Below are positions 32,444 through 33,045 of a stretch of DNA of 33,045 bases, one piece after another. The stretch comes from Colivicinus sp022776215 (GTDB lineage Bacteria; Bacillota_I; Bacilli_A; Erysipelotrichales; Erysipelotrichaceae), in assembly GCA_022776215.1 (NCBI GenBank), contig JALFIR010000064.1, positions 1 through 33,045 on the forward strand. Reading direction: 5' to 3'. Position numbers and translations under genes: made by a program. Every line of letters starts with the position of its first letter. The first letter of the stretch is position 1. The notes below the pieces were generated by a model. That model was given only the letters and a program-made list of their open reading frames with translations, ran no database searches and had not been told where the DNA came from.

Positions 32444-33045
32444 ATGTTAAGTATTATTGTTCCATGTAAAAATGAAGAAGAAGCTATTCCTTTGTTTTAT
32501 CCAGTACTAAAAGAAAATTTGGATAAGATGAATGTTGAATATGAATTATTAATTGTTGATGATGGTTCAACTGACAAGACAGTTGAAGTTTCTTTGAAGT
32601 TAAAGGAAAAAGATCCAAATATAAAAGTTATTAGTTTTTCACGTAACTTTGGCAAGGAAGCTGGTATGTTAGCTGGTATGAAAGAGGCTAAGGGTGATTA
32701 TGTAGTCATCATGGATGCTGATTTACAAGATCCACCTGCTTTATTGTCTGAGATGTATAACTATGTAAAGAGTGGTGAATATGATAGTGCTGCTACTTAT
32801 AGAGTTACTAGAAAAGGTGAGCCACCTATTAGATCTTTCTTTGCGCGTCAATTTTATAAGTTAATCAATAAGATGATTGATGTTGAGATTGTGGATGGAG
32901 CTAGAGATTATCGTTTGATGAATCGTAAGATGGTTGATGCGATTATTTCTTTACCTGAATATAATCGTTTTTCTAAGGGTATTTTCTCTTGGGTTGGTTT
33001 TAAGACCAAATATATCGAATTTGAAAATGTTGAAAGAGTAGCTGG
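32444..33045 (+). CDS. GtrB/CsbB-like polyprenyl-phosphate glycosyltransferase (cut at window end)
   Basis: The first 200 residues of a GT2 enzyme, open at the right edge. It starts MLSIIVPCKNEEEAIPLF, followed by IVDDGSTDKT, the diagnostic SFSRNFGKEAGMLAGM, DADLQDPP as metal-binding motif, and DGARDYRLMNRKMVDAI. These are the marks of GtrB/CsbB/YkcC-type enzymes, which load glucose or GlcNAc onto undecaprenyl phosphate and end in two transmembrane helices expected beyond the window. AGGAG lies about 7 bases before the ATG. CsbB-type enzymes are known partners of YfhO-family proteins, two of which are in this locus. Confidence 0.92.
   Translation, partial: MLSIIVPCKNEEEAIPLFYPVLKENLDKMNVEYELLIVDDGSTDKTVEVSLKLKEKDPNIKVISFSRNFGKEAGMLAGMKEAKGDYVVIMDADLQDPPALLSEMYNYVKSGEYDSAATYRVTRKGEPPIRSFFARQFYKLINKMIDVEIVDGARDYRLMNRKMVDAIISLPEYNRFSKGIFSWVGFKTKYIEFENVERVA

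Noticed and set aside
1..33045. TGA read as tryptophan (Mollicutes-type code), suggested by the very low GC
   Set aside because: Many genes end in TGA within ATGA overlaps with the next start, no gene needs read-through, and tryptophan is consistently TGG.
1..33045. Insertion sequences, CRISPR arrays, tRNA or rRNA genes
   Set aside because: I found no transposase-like protein, no regularly spaced repeat and no tRNA-like cloverleaf in the few non-coding stretches.

Overview
The window is about 33 kb of very AT-rich DNA (roughly 70% A+T by eye) coding almost entirely on the + strand with tiny gaps or overlaps. Many genes end in TGA and tryptophan is read from TGG, so the standard bacterial code applies. 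The content points to a Gram-positive low-GC Bacillota: a lipoteichoic-acid-synthase-like enzyme, YfhO-type membrane proteins and a Gram-positive style lipoprotein. A relative of Erysipelotrichia or nearby lineages is plausible, but that is inference. The window is one large cell-surface glycopolymer locus (capsule, secondary wall polymer or decorated teichoic acid).

Layout. 1-349: divergent intergenic region; the first codons of a minus-strand gene run off the left edge. 350-8759: Wzx-type flippase, Wzy/ligase-like protein, GT2 glycosyltransferase, PTPS_related-type GT-C-like protein, polyprenyl-phosphate (DPM1-like) glycosyltransferase and a second GT-C-like protein. 8784-9914: WecE sugar aminotransferase, followed by a terminator. 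9976-10746: an out-of-place uracil-DNA-glycosylase-fold protein. 10757-12342: a self-contained cassette with a dyad over a promoter, a gene fusing an XRE helix-turn-helix to UDP-glucose dehydrogenase, and a terminator. 12353-21819: DUF6056 membrane protein, acyltransferase, RmlA, and YfhO / GT39-like / YfhO. 21848-28880: three tandem GT2 enzymes, a GT4, a GH43-like lipoprotein and UDP-galactopyranose mutase. 28877-30550 (minus): the only complete reverse gene, a GT-C-like protein. 30593-32434: LtaS-like phosphoglycerol transferase. 32444-end: a truncated GtrB/CsbB-like GT2.

How it fits together. RmlA and WecE (with an RmlB not present here) would supply dTDP-4-amino-4,6-dideoxygalactose. Ugd would supply UDP-glucuronate and Glf UDP-galactofuranose. 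Cytoplasmic GT2/GT4 enzymes would build a lipid-linked repeat, Wzx would flip it and the Wzy-like protein polymerise it. The two polyprenyl-phosphate glycosyltransferases and the set of GT-C-like proteins suggest further decoration outside the membrane. LtaS could add glycerol phosphate, the acyltransferase acetyl groups, and the GH43-like lipoprotein could trim the product. No priming sugar-phosphate transferase, LCP ligase or Wzd/Wze pair is visible.

The two strongest unusual signals are the XRE-Ugd fusion with a palindrome over its own promoter, and a recurring TATAAT-N6-8-ATG arrangement at six gene starts without Shine-Dalgarno sequences, which looks like systematic leaderless transcription.
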